A stretch of 43,890 nt of DNA from Pelomyxa schiedti (taxonomy: Eukaryota; Evosea; Pelobiontida; Pelomyxidae). Made by a program: the position numbers and the translations under genes. This document shows, one piece after another, positions 27,656-38,396 of this stretch. The stretch covers positions 1 to 43,890 of the forward strand of contig JAHLWZ010000931.1 of NCBI GenBank assembly GCA_020536535.1. Reading direction: 5' to 3'. The notes below the pieces were generated by a model that was not told the origin of the DNA, did not search any database, and saw only the letters and a program-made list of their open reading frames with translations. Position 1 is the stretch's first letter. Each line of letters starts with the position of its first letter.

Positions 27656-30317
27656 ATGTTGGCGGCAGTTCTGTTGGTTTTGTGCTGTTGTTTTGGACTT
27701 GGCGTCCTGTCCCTGTGGTGGTTGCTCGTTCGTCACCCCGCTGTGCTATTCTCCGCTGCGTGCCGTGCAGCGGGTCTGGGCCGTCTCCACACTTATGGGA
27801 CAAGAGGCTCGCCCCCAGTCAAAAAAGCCTCGTTGTTTTCGCGTTCCTATGCTTCGGTGTTGCACGTCAGGTATTGCTCCCCCAGCGGCGCAGTTGCAGT
27901 CGCGTGTGACGTCAACCCCGAGTGTTGCCCCTGCGTGAATCTGTTTCGGCGAACCATCGCTCTCAAGCTCAAGACTCTGGACATCAGCGTCGATCTAGTG
28001 AGGCTCCTTTCTTCGTCTCCTCAGTCTGCTTCCCCTCAGGGGTCACCCGACCGCGTCCCACAAGTATCCTCCTCCTCGTCTTCCCCTCCTCCACATCTCC
28101 CCCCTTCGTCCACGAAGCGGCACTCAAAGCCCTCCTCGACAACGACCGCGACCACGAATACTACAACCACGAAACACGGCCGTCGTCGCTGCGGCCGAAT
28201 GTTTTCGCGCCTCTTGGCAGCCTTCTGGCGAACCGTCATTCGGAGAATCGCGCGCTGCCTCGAAGTCCATGTTGACAGGGGCCAGGCTTGTGCCGACTTG
28301 GTGTGGCAGACTGACGACGGCCAAAAGCGAAACTTGGTTGGCATACTAATGCCTGGGACGCTGTCCTTTGGAAACTCACTGCTATCACTCTCGCAAGATT
28401 CTGTTTCAGGAGTGTCACCTTGTATAAATTCGGCGAGTTCAAGCTTTTTTGATTGCACAATGGACTCATTTAAACTTGATTTACTCTCCTCGTGCCCTTC
28501 GTTGGTTGTGGGTGGCAGTCTTGTAATACGCTTTGGTGACATCAAGTGCACACTGTCGCCCACAGAGTTGGACAGTTCAGGTGGGCACACGCACCCATTA
28601 TTTGAGTGTAAACTAGGACACTGTATTGATGCCCTGTTTGTAAAATGGTGCCCAAAGCTGCTTATTGTGGGAGGAAAGGGAGACCAAATTGTTAGGTCGA
28701 TTTTGGAAACATACCCTGATTCAACGCGGACCTTGGGTCGACGACCCATTCTTCAATTATTGCACGGGAAGACGTGCTCTGTTGAGTTAATGAAACATAC
28801 TGGTTGGCACAATATTTTATCTGCCGATTCTCCTTCGATTGATGTCTTCTCTGAGCATAACGAAATATCGTTATCCATCACTAGTAGTGGCTGTGTGACA
28901 CCCTTAAATCTTTCTTCTGCACTGGCCATTTCCGAGTTGTGGACTACCTTCTTTTTGTATCTGACCCCCTCATCAGTTCATACCACTACACCTGACGGTG
29001 ATCAAATGCCCCCAAAGTCTCCACCCTCTGGAAAATCTCGGAAATGCCATATTCGTTTTATGACTCTAAATTGGCGATTAGAGGGAAACTCTATCTGCAC
29101 TGCGCAGTTCAAGCCTCTTGACTTAACTGTCAATTCTACCGAGGTTGAAATTTCTCACGGTTTTGTTGAGCTCTGCTCCCCAGGTCATTCAAACGGGTTG
29201 ATATGTTACCTCACGAGTAATACAACGAGATTTTTGCCCACAGATAATTCATTTGACATCTTACAAGGTTTAGTTTTTGTGAAAAATTACTAAAGTGTGC
29301 CTTTCCCTTGTGCTGATTTCTTGAAGATTTATTAAAACCACTGAAGGAAATTCACCAAGCCATGTCTTGGCCGTGTAGAAAACTTGTTGGCCAAAAGGTT
29401 GTTGTTACCCGCTGTTCCGCTATGTTTACAGTATAATTTCCAGGTTGGGATGTATGCACACTCTGTAGTGGAATGGTTGTTGCTGCCAGAGGTAGGTCCT
29501 GTGGTACCTGCAACCGCACTAGGAAAGATTGTTGGGATTAATTCCATTTTGCCTCGACTTTTTGCGTGCCTGGGCAATGCTCTCTGGTAAGGGCTAATGT
29601 TACCAAGCTTCCTCTTTTAATTCGCAATTCAGCACATTGATTGTCAACAATAGTAGCAGTTTTGATTTACCAAACAGCAAGCTATTTTCGATTTTGCTTC
29701 AAAAAGCTACCGTTGTTGATGGACAACCTCTTCTCACTCCCTTGACAGTACCGGCATTCCGCCCGAAACAAATTCTGGGCTACAGAAGGCCAAATGATCT
29801 TCTCCCCGCGGACAAAGCCTCTGTAAGTTCGATGGTTGCACTTCTTGGTGATATGTTGTGCGCCTGTGTGATTACACTTAAAACCGTGATTCAAAAATTG
29901 CAAGCAAGACCTCAACCAGAAACACCCCCAATTGACACCGATCTGGAAGACTTGGAGTTAGTCAACAAGTTCTACTGCATTCTCGATTCCGTTCTCAGCT
30001 CCAACCTCACCAACCAGGTACCTAGAACCAAACCCCAAAAAAACTTCAATTGACTCTCACTGAAGGAAGTCAGACGGCTAACAAAGAGACTTAAGCAGGA
30101 ATGGTTCAAGAAACTATTCTCACCATTCCACCTCCCGAAGGCAACAGCATCACCCACCAACAATGCAGCCAAGAGACTTGTGGATTGTATGATGTACTCT
30201 ATCCTTCGTTGTGCTGGTTCCCCTACGGAATTTTTGGATCAATTCCATATGGCTGCCTCTTTTGTCAATTCAGAACTTTGGGACAAAGAGACCCGCAAAC
30301 CGAGGCAAATACCCTAG
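27656..30317 (+). CDS. Membrane-anchored 820-aa protein of unknown function
   Basis: ATG at 27656 starts a hydrophobic anchor (LAAVLLVLCCCFGLGVLSLWW), then a basic region and a Ser/Thr/Pro-rich stretch (about 28,000-28,170). Five exons join exactly: introns 29268-29326, 29398-29443, 29587-29632 and 30018-30065 leave 2,463 coding bases, 820 codons plus TAG at 30315-30317. Exon 1 contains beta-like segments (e.g. CHIRFMTLNWRLEGN near 29,050); the later exons are helical (DLLKPLKEIHQAM, VVEWLLLPEVGPVVP). The layout, an N-terminal anchor followed by ALKLKTLDISVDLVRLL, faintly recalls bridge-like lipid-transfer proteins, but it is far shorter than those and I do not assign it. It converges on the telomerase gene with 99 bases between the ends. 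Confidence 0.75.
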
Positions 30318-30416
30318 AATACTAAAACAAATGTGAAACAGTCATTGCACTCAAACAAGCAACAGGAAAAAAGCCATAAGGAAAGGGATGTGGAAACTGG
30401 GATTTTTCTTCTCAGT

Positions 30417-33400
30417 TTAGTACTTCATTTTCTCAAAAGCAGCAGAAAATGAGGGCATTACAACATGGAAAAACTTTGTTGAGTTTGTCTTGTGCTGTGT
30501 GTGATGCCGCATTTGTTTTTGCAGATAGTGTAAGAGGCTCGTGTGATGTCCTCTTTTCTTAGTGAGAATATAGGTGAATGCATGTAAACCAAGCCTAAAT
30601 TGGATTTGTCGGAAAATTGTGGTGTGCGGACATCTCATACCAAGTGCACTCATCAACAGTGAGGGGTTGATGTATGTTATTGTTTGGTCTCTGTTGGGGC
30701 TGGAACCGGGGTTTACTTTTAGGTATTACTTCAGCAAGACATTTTATTCGTTGGTGCATTCCCCATATTGTGTCCAGTACAACCTCTGTTATGCTCATTC
30801 AATTAAAAAAGGAGAGAGTACAGGGTACTACTATGTAGGAACTTAGGATTTTTATTTATGCCCTCTGGTAATAGCAGACAGTAGCAATGGAACTACTCAA
30901 ACAGTTTTGTTTAAACAATTTAGAACAAAAGGGGAAGAACCTTAATGGCACAGAACATGAACAGTTGATAGACATTGAGGGCGATTGTGAAAGTCGAGTT
31001 GATAAACGGGTCAACAAGAAGAGCGGAAAGCTATTTATCCTGGTGACTGTTGCATTATACAAGAAAAAAACCTTACTTTGATTGAAATTGTATTGAGAAA
31101 AGAGCTGAGCATGGACTCACCGGGATGTGATGTATATTCAATGGACATCGTGTTAACAAAATCTTTTCACTTTTGAGTTATAAACTCCTGTAGGGATTTT
31201 ACTTGAGGATGCGAATCGCTCGTAGTCCAAACGAACTTCAAGGGTTTGGGTATCAAATATGTAACCACACCAAGGCATGAATTTCTTCCCCTCCACTGCG
31301 ATTTTGTGAATGAAAAAAAAAACCTTAAGGAAACACACATGAGGGTGTAACTTGTGGTACAGGCGTGCCATCAGCAAATGAAGCATTAGGTAGGTTTGTA
31401 GTACATTTATTTTGGTTGACAAAATATCCGTGGTCAGCAAAGCCTGTATCCTTGTTTAGTCTCGCACTAGAACTATAAAAAGAATATAACCAGGGGAAAT
31501 TCTTCTCAGAAATTCTTGGATAAGTTCTTTGCTAGACGATATCACAAATGTGTCATCTATCATTCTTAGTATGAGACCTGAGTTCGTAAGTATTGGAAAC
31601 TAACAAGGGGTACAACCTGGCCCAATATCGAGAAGAGATCTGAACTTCTCGTTTTCAAGGTGACCATAGGAAATACTGCATAATAGAGTGCTGAGGATTG
31701 ACCCTTGGGGGATACCTGTTGCTTGATGGTACAACTCACTACCGTGCTGTGTGGCATATCAAAATTAGAGTGTCATTGAATACCAACCTGCACAATGGTT
31801 TGGCTGATATGATGCTTTAACTGCATTAAAGCCTTTTTCCGCGTGATGACCATGTTCACGACCTAAATGCTTAATATTAGGACAACAAGGGAGAGGAACT
31901 CAACAACCTGATCAGCAAGTACGGAATTTCTGTGTGTTGCAGCATATTTCTTGGCGGTTTCCAGAAATTGAGGGACTGGCGTTGATTGATGTGCTATCTT
32001 TTTCCAGCTCAGTACAGGGGTCCCCTTCTTCCAGTTTACGTTGGCCACAACAAATCGTTGAATCAGATATTCATCCTTGCGGTTTTTTCAGTGAATTTTA
32101 TATTTGATGTGATGTACCTGACTGAGAAAGCCTTCAGCTTCCTTTAGCAATGTGGTCTGATTCAGTGAATTGAAGCAATTTTTAATATCAACTGAAACAA
32201 AGTAGTAAGGCTGAGCCTTCCAGGTTTGCTAGGCTCATAAGGCAAACAGTGAAAAGAAAGTAAAAAATAACCTGCAAGAAAGGTAAAAATTTCCCATAGG
32301 CCTCCAATGGGGAAAGCAAAGAGAACCCCATCAAGTCGTGATGCCGAGTCTGGAAGCTTTTAGAGGGATAAGACTATAAGGACTCGTGTTGACCTTTTCA
32401 AATGTCAAGATGGTGTGAAGATTCTTTAATTGGGAATTTGTGCTGGGACCTCTATTTTGTATTAGAGAAATTGGTTGAAGAAAGGGAAAGTTGACCCAGT
32501 GGGAGATTTTTTGCCCAGATTTACTATTGGTCTCGTGTCAGAAACTTTTGGTAAAAGCCTGCAGGTGGCTGTGGGAAATGTGGATTCGCCATTGATAACT
32601 TTGGCTGTATCCTGACGGTTTTGTTAAATTTTCCTAACACATTGTTCATCTGGTTCATGCCTTATTAATTGATTTGTATATAGTTGCTGTCAGTGTCCTG
32701 AAGCCAAGTTGTGAAATTTTCCTCCAAATGGATTGTCTTGAACTGTTAAAGAATTACTACATGAAGAAAGCCAGTACCGCCAATAGAATACTTTATTTTT
32801 ATGTACCGTAGTTTCGGTACAGTAATAATGAGAACGTAAGACGGGAATTATGAATTCGGTGAATAACTTGTTGGCTGAGTCAGAAAGTTTTGAAGGTGGA
32901 ATATACCCAAAAGAGCCATTTCCCCAAAGCTATATTTTTCCGTTTCCAGTAATTTGGGGGTGGTCTACAGGTACTGCGTTTTTCTCGGATTTGTTTGGAG
33001 TCCAACCATTTGCAATCATTCAACTGAAAAGTGTGAAGAGCAAGCAGCGTTATTAACACACACCTTGATTCCTTGCATGATATGCGATAAACACATTTGT
33101 TCTTTAATTCTCAGAGATATAAATTTCTTTAAGTCTAGAACGAAAGTGAGCTAAAAAGGCGCTGAAGCTCTAAGCTCTTGAACATTGGGCGCCTTAACAT
33201 ACGTTTAAGGAACATCTTTTTGTTGTTCACAGACCCCCATAAAGGCAAAGGAATTACGTGATCAAGTACAGCTTTTATGAATCGGAAAACGCATCCATGA
33301 GGGGAATACTGCTTGAGCAGATCACTCATGGCTTGAGGAACACTAGCCTTTGACTTGCTGCGGTCTTCAAACAGTAAATAAGCAAGGAAATGGTTTAGGG

Positions 33401-34684
33401 AATAAAGTACAAACCCTTGACTGCTTTAGACCCAAGAAAATGCAATAGTGTGTTGTATCTACAATCTATAAACAGGACAGTGTGATTGGGCACTTACTTG
33501 CATGTAGCTTGTTTTTTTAGAAGTCTTTGGAAAACGGGAATCATATGGAAGTATGGGCAATCTCGCTTTCCAGAAACCTTTGTAGCGCAAACGTGACTAA
33601 TTTGTCTAAGAAAGGCATTGGGGTACTGTAGAGCCATAAAAAATTTTTCGTATCAGTTTCCTAGCATCCGAAGTAGAGGCACTTTTGAGAGAATTCAGTA
33701 TATCTTCACAAGATGAGAAAGAAGATTGGGGAGTGGGGACCCATACGAGAGTGAGGGAGACCTCCCCTACGCCTCGAATTTTGTGAGTAAAACAGTGTCA
33801 TTCGAGGAATTGTCTTGTGTTGTTTGAGCCATTCTTCATCAGATAAAGGACGAGATATGCAGGTGTCTGTCTTTTTTCTTTTGTTATGGAGATTTGGGCT
33901 CTTGGATGGGGAAAGTCGCTTCATTGGTAAACACTGAGATTGACTTGCAGAGTGATAGTCCTCTGATGACTGTGTGTCACCTTGAGATTGTTGTGCCTGT
34001 GAGGAAGATGATATTCTCAAGTGGTTGCCGTTTTGGTTATAGATCAATGGTTGGCTAGAGAATTCTTGTGTTAATCTGTGGCCGTTGGATCCCAACCGAG
34101 ATAAAGTCGTCTGTGAGAGGCTACTCAAAGATTTCCGGAGAGGCATTAGAGTATGAACAGTTGTTTGTAATCTACTCTTCAAGTTTTGTACAACAGAGGC
34201 AACATGCACTCCAGCAATCTGTACGTTGACAATTAGGTGCCTAATCAGAGAAGCCTAATAAGCTAGAAACCTGAATATAACAACGATTTGGCAGAGGTCT
34301 AAATACGCAATAATGCCGAAGTAGGAATGTAAGGGCCTATGGCGAAATGACTCCTAAAGTTTAATAAGCAAATCTTACTGTGTCTCCAACTCTTTCCAAA
34401 AGTAGTCGGAATTCATTTCTCATCAAAAAAACGTGAAATGGATTGGCGTATGAGCAGTTTAGATTGTCAATACCCTTTATGCCTCTTGGGGTGTCACGTG
34501 TCTTAACTTTAATAAGTCTTTTATTGTATTCTTATGTACATACCACATCTAATCCCATTGATAAAAGATTATCACTTGCTGCAGTAGAGGAAGTAAGTCG
34601 ATGTGATGATGTGACCACTCGACGAATAACCTACATCACACTTTAACAGGAGAAAATAAAATAACCAAAAGGCACCTCGCTCAT
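30417..34684 (-). CDS. TERT: Telomerase reverse transcriptase, many small introns
   Basis: Built from about 18 short exons. Seen in order: a TEN-like piece ending in VQIAGVHVASVV (about 34,210); a Ser/Gln linker; a CP-like stretch (IPRMTLFYSQN); the RNA-binding QFP region FRFIKAVLDHVIPLPLWGS (about 33,230-33,290); DCKWL and KWLFW then FIIPVLRSHYYCTE (motif T, 32,812-32,862); SIWRKIS (motif 1); RLLPKVSDTRPIVNLG (motif 2, 32,512-32,560); YYFVSVDIKNCFNSL (motif A); GIPQGSILSTLLCS (B', 31,677-31,720); LRMIDDTFVIS (C, 31,535-31,570); GYFVNQNK (D); MPWCGYIFDTQTLEV (E); and a thumb with LGLHAFTYILTKK. All three catalytic Asp are present, so it should be active. It extends chromosome ends using an RNA template. 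Stop TAA at 30417-30419; the start at 34684 is tentative. One intron (32612-32660) appears to be GC-AG. Confidence 0.93.
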
Positions 34685-35193
34685 GCTACAGTGCTGTCGC
34701 CAATTTAGATTGATTCCACTCAAATGAGGGGAGAATGAAGGCTCTCCAACAATAGCTATATTTCGTCAGCAAAAAAAAGAACGAAATAAAACCATACTGT
34801 GGAATAATAGATTCCTGTATTTCATCCCATCCCCAGACTTCAAAAAGGGAGGCAGTTTCCCATTAATCAACCCTCCTCCCTCTTCATAGAGTCCACACAA
34901 AAACTGTAAACAATGCAACCCCAGGTAAGCCAGTAGAAAACGAAATAAATACTCTCGATAACACACAAACGAATTGTGGGAGGGAGGGGGAAAAGGCTAA
35001 TAAACGCGGAAAAAAAAGAAAAAAAAAAATTGCGCACACCTCGTACAAAGTCAAGAGTTTTCCATATGGGAAAATAGACCCCAACGTGCTGCGGGTCACT
35101 GTGCTCGACCGAACGTCGTTCATCTGCTCATGTTGTTTTATTATTTTGTGTCATTTCCGGAACAGATCGTCACACGAAGAATGAACGGGTGGG
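34685..35193. other. Intergenic, no gene recognised (509 bases)
   Basis: AT-rich with A-runs (34,770-34,790; 35,010-35,030) and a purine-rich patch. Short open frames on the minus strand have no recognisable features. It would hold the telomerase promoter and perhaps a non-coding 5' exon. Confidence 0.5.
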
Positions 35194-35201
35194 AAAAAAA
35201 A
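35194..35201 (-). terminator. Pol III T8 terminator of U6
   Basis: Eight A on the plus strand, so eight T at the 3' end of the U6 RNA strand, directly after GTATACCAC. A T-run of this length is a standard RNA polymerase III stop. Confidence 0.85.
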
Positions 35202-35301
35202 GTGGTATACTTCTCGATTTTGCGTGTCATCCTTGCGCAGGGGCCATGCTAATCTTCTCTGTATTGTTCCAATTTTAACGGATGACCTGGTTGCCCAGGC
35301 T
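35194..35301 (-). ncRNA. U6: U6 spliceosomal snRNA
   Basis: On the minus strand, about 100 bases plus a T8 tract. It starts with a 5' hairpin GCCTGG-GCAA-CCAGGT-like stem, then TTGGAACAATACAGAG (ACAGAGA box that pairs with the 5' splice site), GATTAGCATGGCCCC (AGC triad) and TGCGCAAGGATGACACGC (internal stem-loop), ending in a run of eight T (35,194-35,201), the Pol III terminator. The core from TTGGAAC to GACACGC is nearly identical to U6 of other eukaryotes. It forms the catalytic centre of the spliceosome with U2. The upstream side (35,302-35,400) has no unmistakable TATA box. A long open frame on the same strand across it is accidental. Confidence 0.96.
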
Positions 35302-35478
35302 TCGAGAAAAAACCCTCTCTTACCCTCTATTCTGAAGAAATTTTGGCCCCAAAAAATACTTATGGGTGGGCCTGATTCATTAGTTGTTCCCCACAAGTAC
35401 GTGGCACTAGGGTCTCTTTCCCAACCCCATCTGGTGTTGTTACTGTCTGGTACTAACAGTACCCACAGAATCACCCTC

Positions 35479-36850
35479 ATGACCACAGTTCGCTGTGACC
35501 TTTTTTTTGTTGTTGTGGCTGTTGTTTCTTTGTCACCTCGCCGAGTTAAAGATTCACGTCTCAATGTCGACAACAGGTGCCCCCCACGAGCGACCACGAC
35601 GGAGCTGACCGGATGCCAAACCAGAAGAGGACGACGAGGGCAGTGTTTGTGATGAAGAGCAGGGGAGTGAGGGATATGAGTCAGGTGCACACCTTGAATC
35701 CAAAGTGTGTTGAGGTGACGCTTCACACAGTTCTTTTTGTGTTACTTTGTTTTTCTTTGTCTCGTGTGATTTAAGTTTCTTTTATTTCAGTTGGCTAGTC
35801 TTGTTTTTGTTCTTGTTCTCACAGGTCATTGAAGATTCAATGACGAGGAGAAGGGGCATAGTGGTATGTTTCCATTTCTCTTTTTCGATTCTCACATTTG
35901 AAAACCAGGTGGTGTTGTGGACATCAGCAGAATGTGTGTGCGGCTCGGCTCCATTCCACTGGTATTCCTCTTCTTTGAGTCCCCTCCAATCTATAACTCA
36001 CCTCCACTCTCTAGGTCCTTTTTACACATTCACGCTGTATGCACATGGGCGTGTTGGCATTGGGGCCCTCTGTGACTTTCAGCAGCTCAGCCAGCCACTG
36101 GTATGGTTTCTTATTTCCTCTTTTTCCCGTTTCACCTTGTACAGTTGGTGGTGGACTTGCCATGACAGCCTGTCACCATGGTAAATCCCCCCTCTCCCTT
36201 TTCATCGTCACCCCAAACTTAAACATAATAGGTATCCCCTACTGACGCCACTCAGGGGAATTGCGTGTGCAGCTCTGTTCCGCTTTTCCTCATCAGGTTT
36301 TCACCTTTTCATTGTCCGCCCACTCTTCCCTGACCTCCAATCCCAGATTTGTTTTTTTCTTTTCCCACATTCAACCTATGTTGAAATGGGTCTTCTGTTT
36401 CCAGCACCTTGTGGTGCTGGTGTGTGACTCCTCCTTTTTTCTTTTTCGATTTCTGTGGCACCAAGACAGACTTGAACCAGGTACTTCTCTGTTTTTCTTT
36501 TTCGATTTCTCACTTGAGACCAGGTGTAGCAACTTGCCAGCTGCTGATGAAAGCTTGTCATCACCAAGGTAAATCCCCCTCTCTCTTTGTATGATCACCA
36601 CATTAAACCATGACAGGTAAATGTGAAGACTGTCTCTGCCCTTTTCTGCATTTCCAGCACTTAGTGACCTCCTTCTGGTTGGTGGCTTCTTCTTCTTTTT
36701 TTTTTTTTTTTTTGACTTTTTCTCCAGGCCCAAGATATTATTTAGGTGTAGGCCAACCTGCCTACTCAATCTATTACCAAGGTACATTCCCTTTTTATTA
36801 TCACCCCACTCAACAACAACAGGACCCTGGATGCCAGAAGGACTGCTGAA
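35479..36850 (+). CDS. Putative spliced gene made of duplicated small exons
   Basis: Weak but structured. An ATG near 35,478 opens a signal-like segment (CDLFFVVVAVVSLSP). Further on, an exon ending at 35,714 (PKCVE) joins in phase to VIEDSMTRRRGIV (from about 35,826), which joins to VVLWTSAECVCGS (35,909-35,960). Next come pieces reading FYTFTLYAHGRVGIG (about 36,022) and PTDATQGNCVC (about 36,239). Introns of 45-55 bases start GTATG, GTATT or GTAAAT and end in CAG or TAG. Parts of the exon-intron series recur at 36,390-36,700, so the region has grown by internal duplication. I do not recognise a family, and some junctions meet stops, so it may be decaying. Confidence 0.3.
35709..35987 (+). 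repeat. Duplicated block A, copy 1
   Basis: About 280 bases, from GTTGAGGTGACGCTTC to GAGTCCCCTCC, matching 38,769-39,070 with scattered differences. It includes two exon-like pieces (VIEDSMTRRRG; SAECVC) and the T-rich introns around them. Confidence 0.85.
36136..36630 (+). repeat. Internal exon-intron tandem duplication
   Basis: The segment 36,136-36,231 (AACTTGCC-like exon, then an intron starting GTAAATCCCCCCTCTC) is paralleled by 36,528-36,617 (exon ending ATCACCAAG, intron starting GTAAATCCCCCTCTCTC). The pieces ending CAG at 36,400 and 36,652 also match each other. A short intron signature TTTTTCGATTTCT recurs at 36,439 and 36,500, and in variant form in both copies of block A. Confidence 0.55.
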
Positions 36851-36910
36851 CAGAGTGCAATGTCAGGCTTTACTTCCGCCTCCACCCACTTCACCTCGGC
36901 ACTAACACCC

Positions 36911-37160
36911 CTTGCTCTTGCTCTCACTCTCATTCTCTCGCTCTCTCACTCCCTCTCCCTCTCTCCCTCTCTCGCTCTCTCACTCCCTCTCCCTCTCTCG
37001 CTCTCACTCTCTCACTCTCTCACTCTCTCACTCTCTCATTCTCACTCTCTCATTCTCTCGCTCTCTCGCTCTCTCATTCTCTCGCTCTCTCACTCTCTCA
37101 TTCTCTCACTCTCGCTCTCTCATTCTCTCACTCTGGCTCTCACATTCTCTTGCTCTCGCT
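36911..37160 (+). repeat. CT-rich microsatellite (CTCTCN)n
   Basis: About 250 bases of CTCT units broken by CACTC, GCTC and ATTC variants, giving Ser-Leu runs in two frames. It is polypyrimidine on this strand. Coding is unlikely. Confidence 0.9.
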
Positions 37161-37211
37161 CCTACGCACTCCACTGGGCTCCTACACTCCACATTCCCAA
37201 CATACACCTCT

Positions 37212-37300
37212 CCATGATGTGGCCTGGCCTGAAGTTTGTTTTCGACTTCAGGCAAAAGAAAAAAAAAGTTTCTTTATGAAAGTACTGGGGGTGAGGGGCT
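37212..37300 (+). repeat. Duplicated block B, copy 1, with a perfect hairpin
   Basis: Starts CCATGATGTGGCCTGGCC and contains GCCTGAAGT (37,227-37,235) and its reverse complement ACTTCAGGC (37,245-37,253) around a nine-base loop, then an A-rich tail. Copy 2 is at 39,202-39,290. Confidence 0.85.
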
Positions 37301-37371
37301 GGAACAGGGACCACCTGGGGACCACTGTGTGTCCACATTGGGAGCACCCAAATCGAGCCTGTTGTGATTTT

Positions 37372-37471
37372 ACCTCCACTTGCTCCACTTGGGTAGTGTT
37401 TTTTCACATTTTGAGACCTCCCTTTGGGAACGGCTTGGAACCCACTCTGGGTGTGATCTGGAATCACAGTG
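37372..37471 (+). repeat. Duplicated block C, copy 1
   Basis: Contains CCACTTGGGTAGT, TTTTTTCACATTTTGAGACC and GGAACCCACTCTGGGTGTGAT. Copy 2 at 39,096-39,201 differs by a few substitutions and a short insertion. Confidence 0.85.
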
Positions 37472-37479
37472 CTCAGTCC

Positions 37480-38396
37480 TCAGTCTCTCCAATCCCGCTA
37501 AAGTGCGCCAGACTTCAGAGCCTCGCGAGCAAGGCCGAGTTTGTGTACTTTGTGGAAGTACACACGCAAGTGCTAGACAAACACAAGAAAAGTAGTCATA
37601 TCATCTTTGGATCCTGCACCAGTAACCAGACCAAAGCAATCATTGTTGGCTCATCATCATCAATTGTGTTTGCCCACCATCTAGCAAAGTGTAACCTTAA
37701 AAACAAATAATTGACTCGTACTTGTGCCATCAACAAACACAGATGTAGTTGAAGATGTGGTTGGCATTGGAAGAAAACTGTTAGCTTCTGTGGGAAGAGA
37801 ATAAAGCCCCACAGAGGAAAAAGAACGAAAGAGAGTGTGAGTGTAAAGGTTCTCTTGCTTGTTCTTGTGCTTGGGTTGCACGTGTTCAAAGGATAATTAT
37901 TTTTGGTGTGGTTAGGTGCGGTTAGATTCGAAGCCACGCTGTTGTCCAATTCTCAGTCAAGATTACCTTAGAATCAATCACCGCTGCAGTCCGCATTAGT
38001 GCACGTTCTATGTCTCATAAGATCGTCACTGACTTATTCCAGTAATTCCATCAAGCCCGCATTGGATCTTGAGAGTCGGGATTCGTACAGAGTCCACAGA
38101 GTGTCCATAGAGCTAAAGCTCGTGTACTTGCTAAAGTACACAAAACTAGTGACGGAACCTGAAGAAACAAATGGTATCACAGGGGGAGCAGTGGTTGGGT
38201 TGCTCCAAGGAGCCCTGCAGTTTGAGGGGGTGGTTGAAAAAGCTGAGATGAAGTTTGAGTGCATTACGGTTGCACTTGGTTTGCAGGGTTTTCAGGGCAT
38301 CGTGTCTTATTGTGCTCAAGAGAACAACAGATTCTACATTGACTCTTTTTGGTATGAGAACGCAAAACAGGTGACTTCCCCCTAATATTAAATCAA
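37480..38396 (+). CDS. Putative spliced protein gene with two related segments
   Basis: Two open stretches: 37,480-37,710 (AEFVYFVEVHTQVLDKH, then HIIFGSCTSNQTKAIIVG) and 38,040-38,390 (LKLVYLLKYTKLV, then GITGGAVVGLLQGALQF and NNRFYIDSFWYENAK). The beginnings resemble each other (VYFVEVHT / VYLLKYTK), and at the DNA level both contain GTGTACTT followed by its reverse complement. The second stretch vaguely recalls an MPN-type beta-strand order, as in eIF3h, but no catalytic or signature residues support it. Start, end and splice sites are not settled; a further exon-like piece lies at about 38,480-38,530 (SDNQSLEGQRLALLK). Treat it as a real but unassigned coding region. Confidence 0.35.

Noticed and set aside
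31566-31757. First taken for a LINE-type reverse transcriptase fragment
   Set aside because: The full set of motifs, especially GIPQGSILSTLLCS, the T motif and the QFP region, identifies telomerase; no endonuclease or target-site repeats are present.
35151-35726. A 191-codon minus-strand open frame
   Set aside because: It covers the U6 gene and block sequence; composition is not protein-like and U6 explains the conserved part.
36911-37160. CRISPR-like or satellite array
   Set aside because: It is an irregular CT microsatellite without spacers; no CRISPR is expected in a nuclear genome.
37900-37945. A tRNA B-box-like string (TTCGAA within a paired context)
   Set aside because: No T-stem, acceptor stem or A box could be paired around it on either strand.
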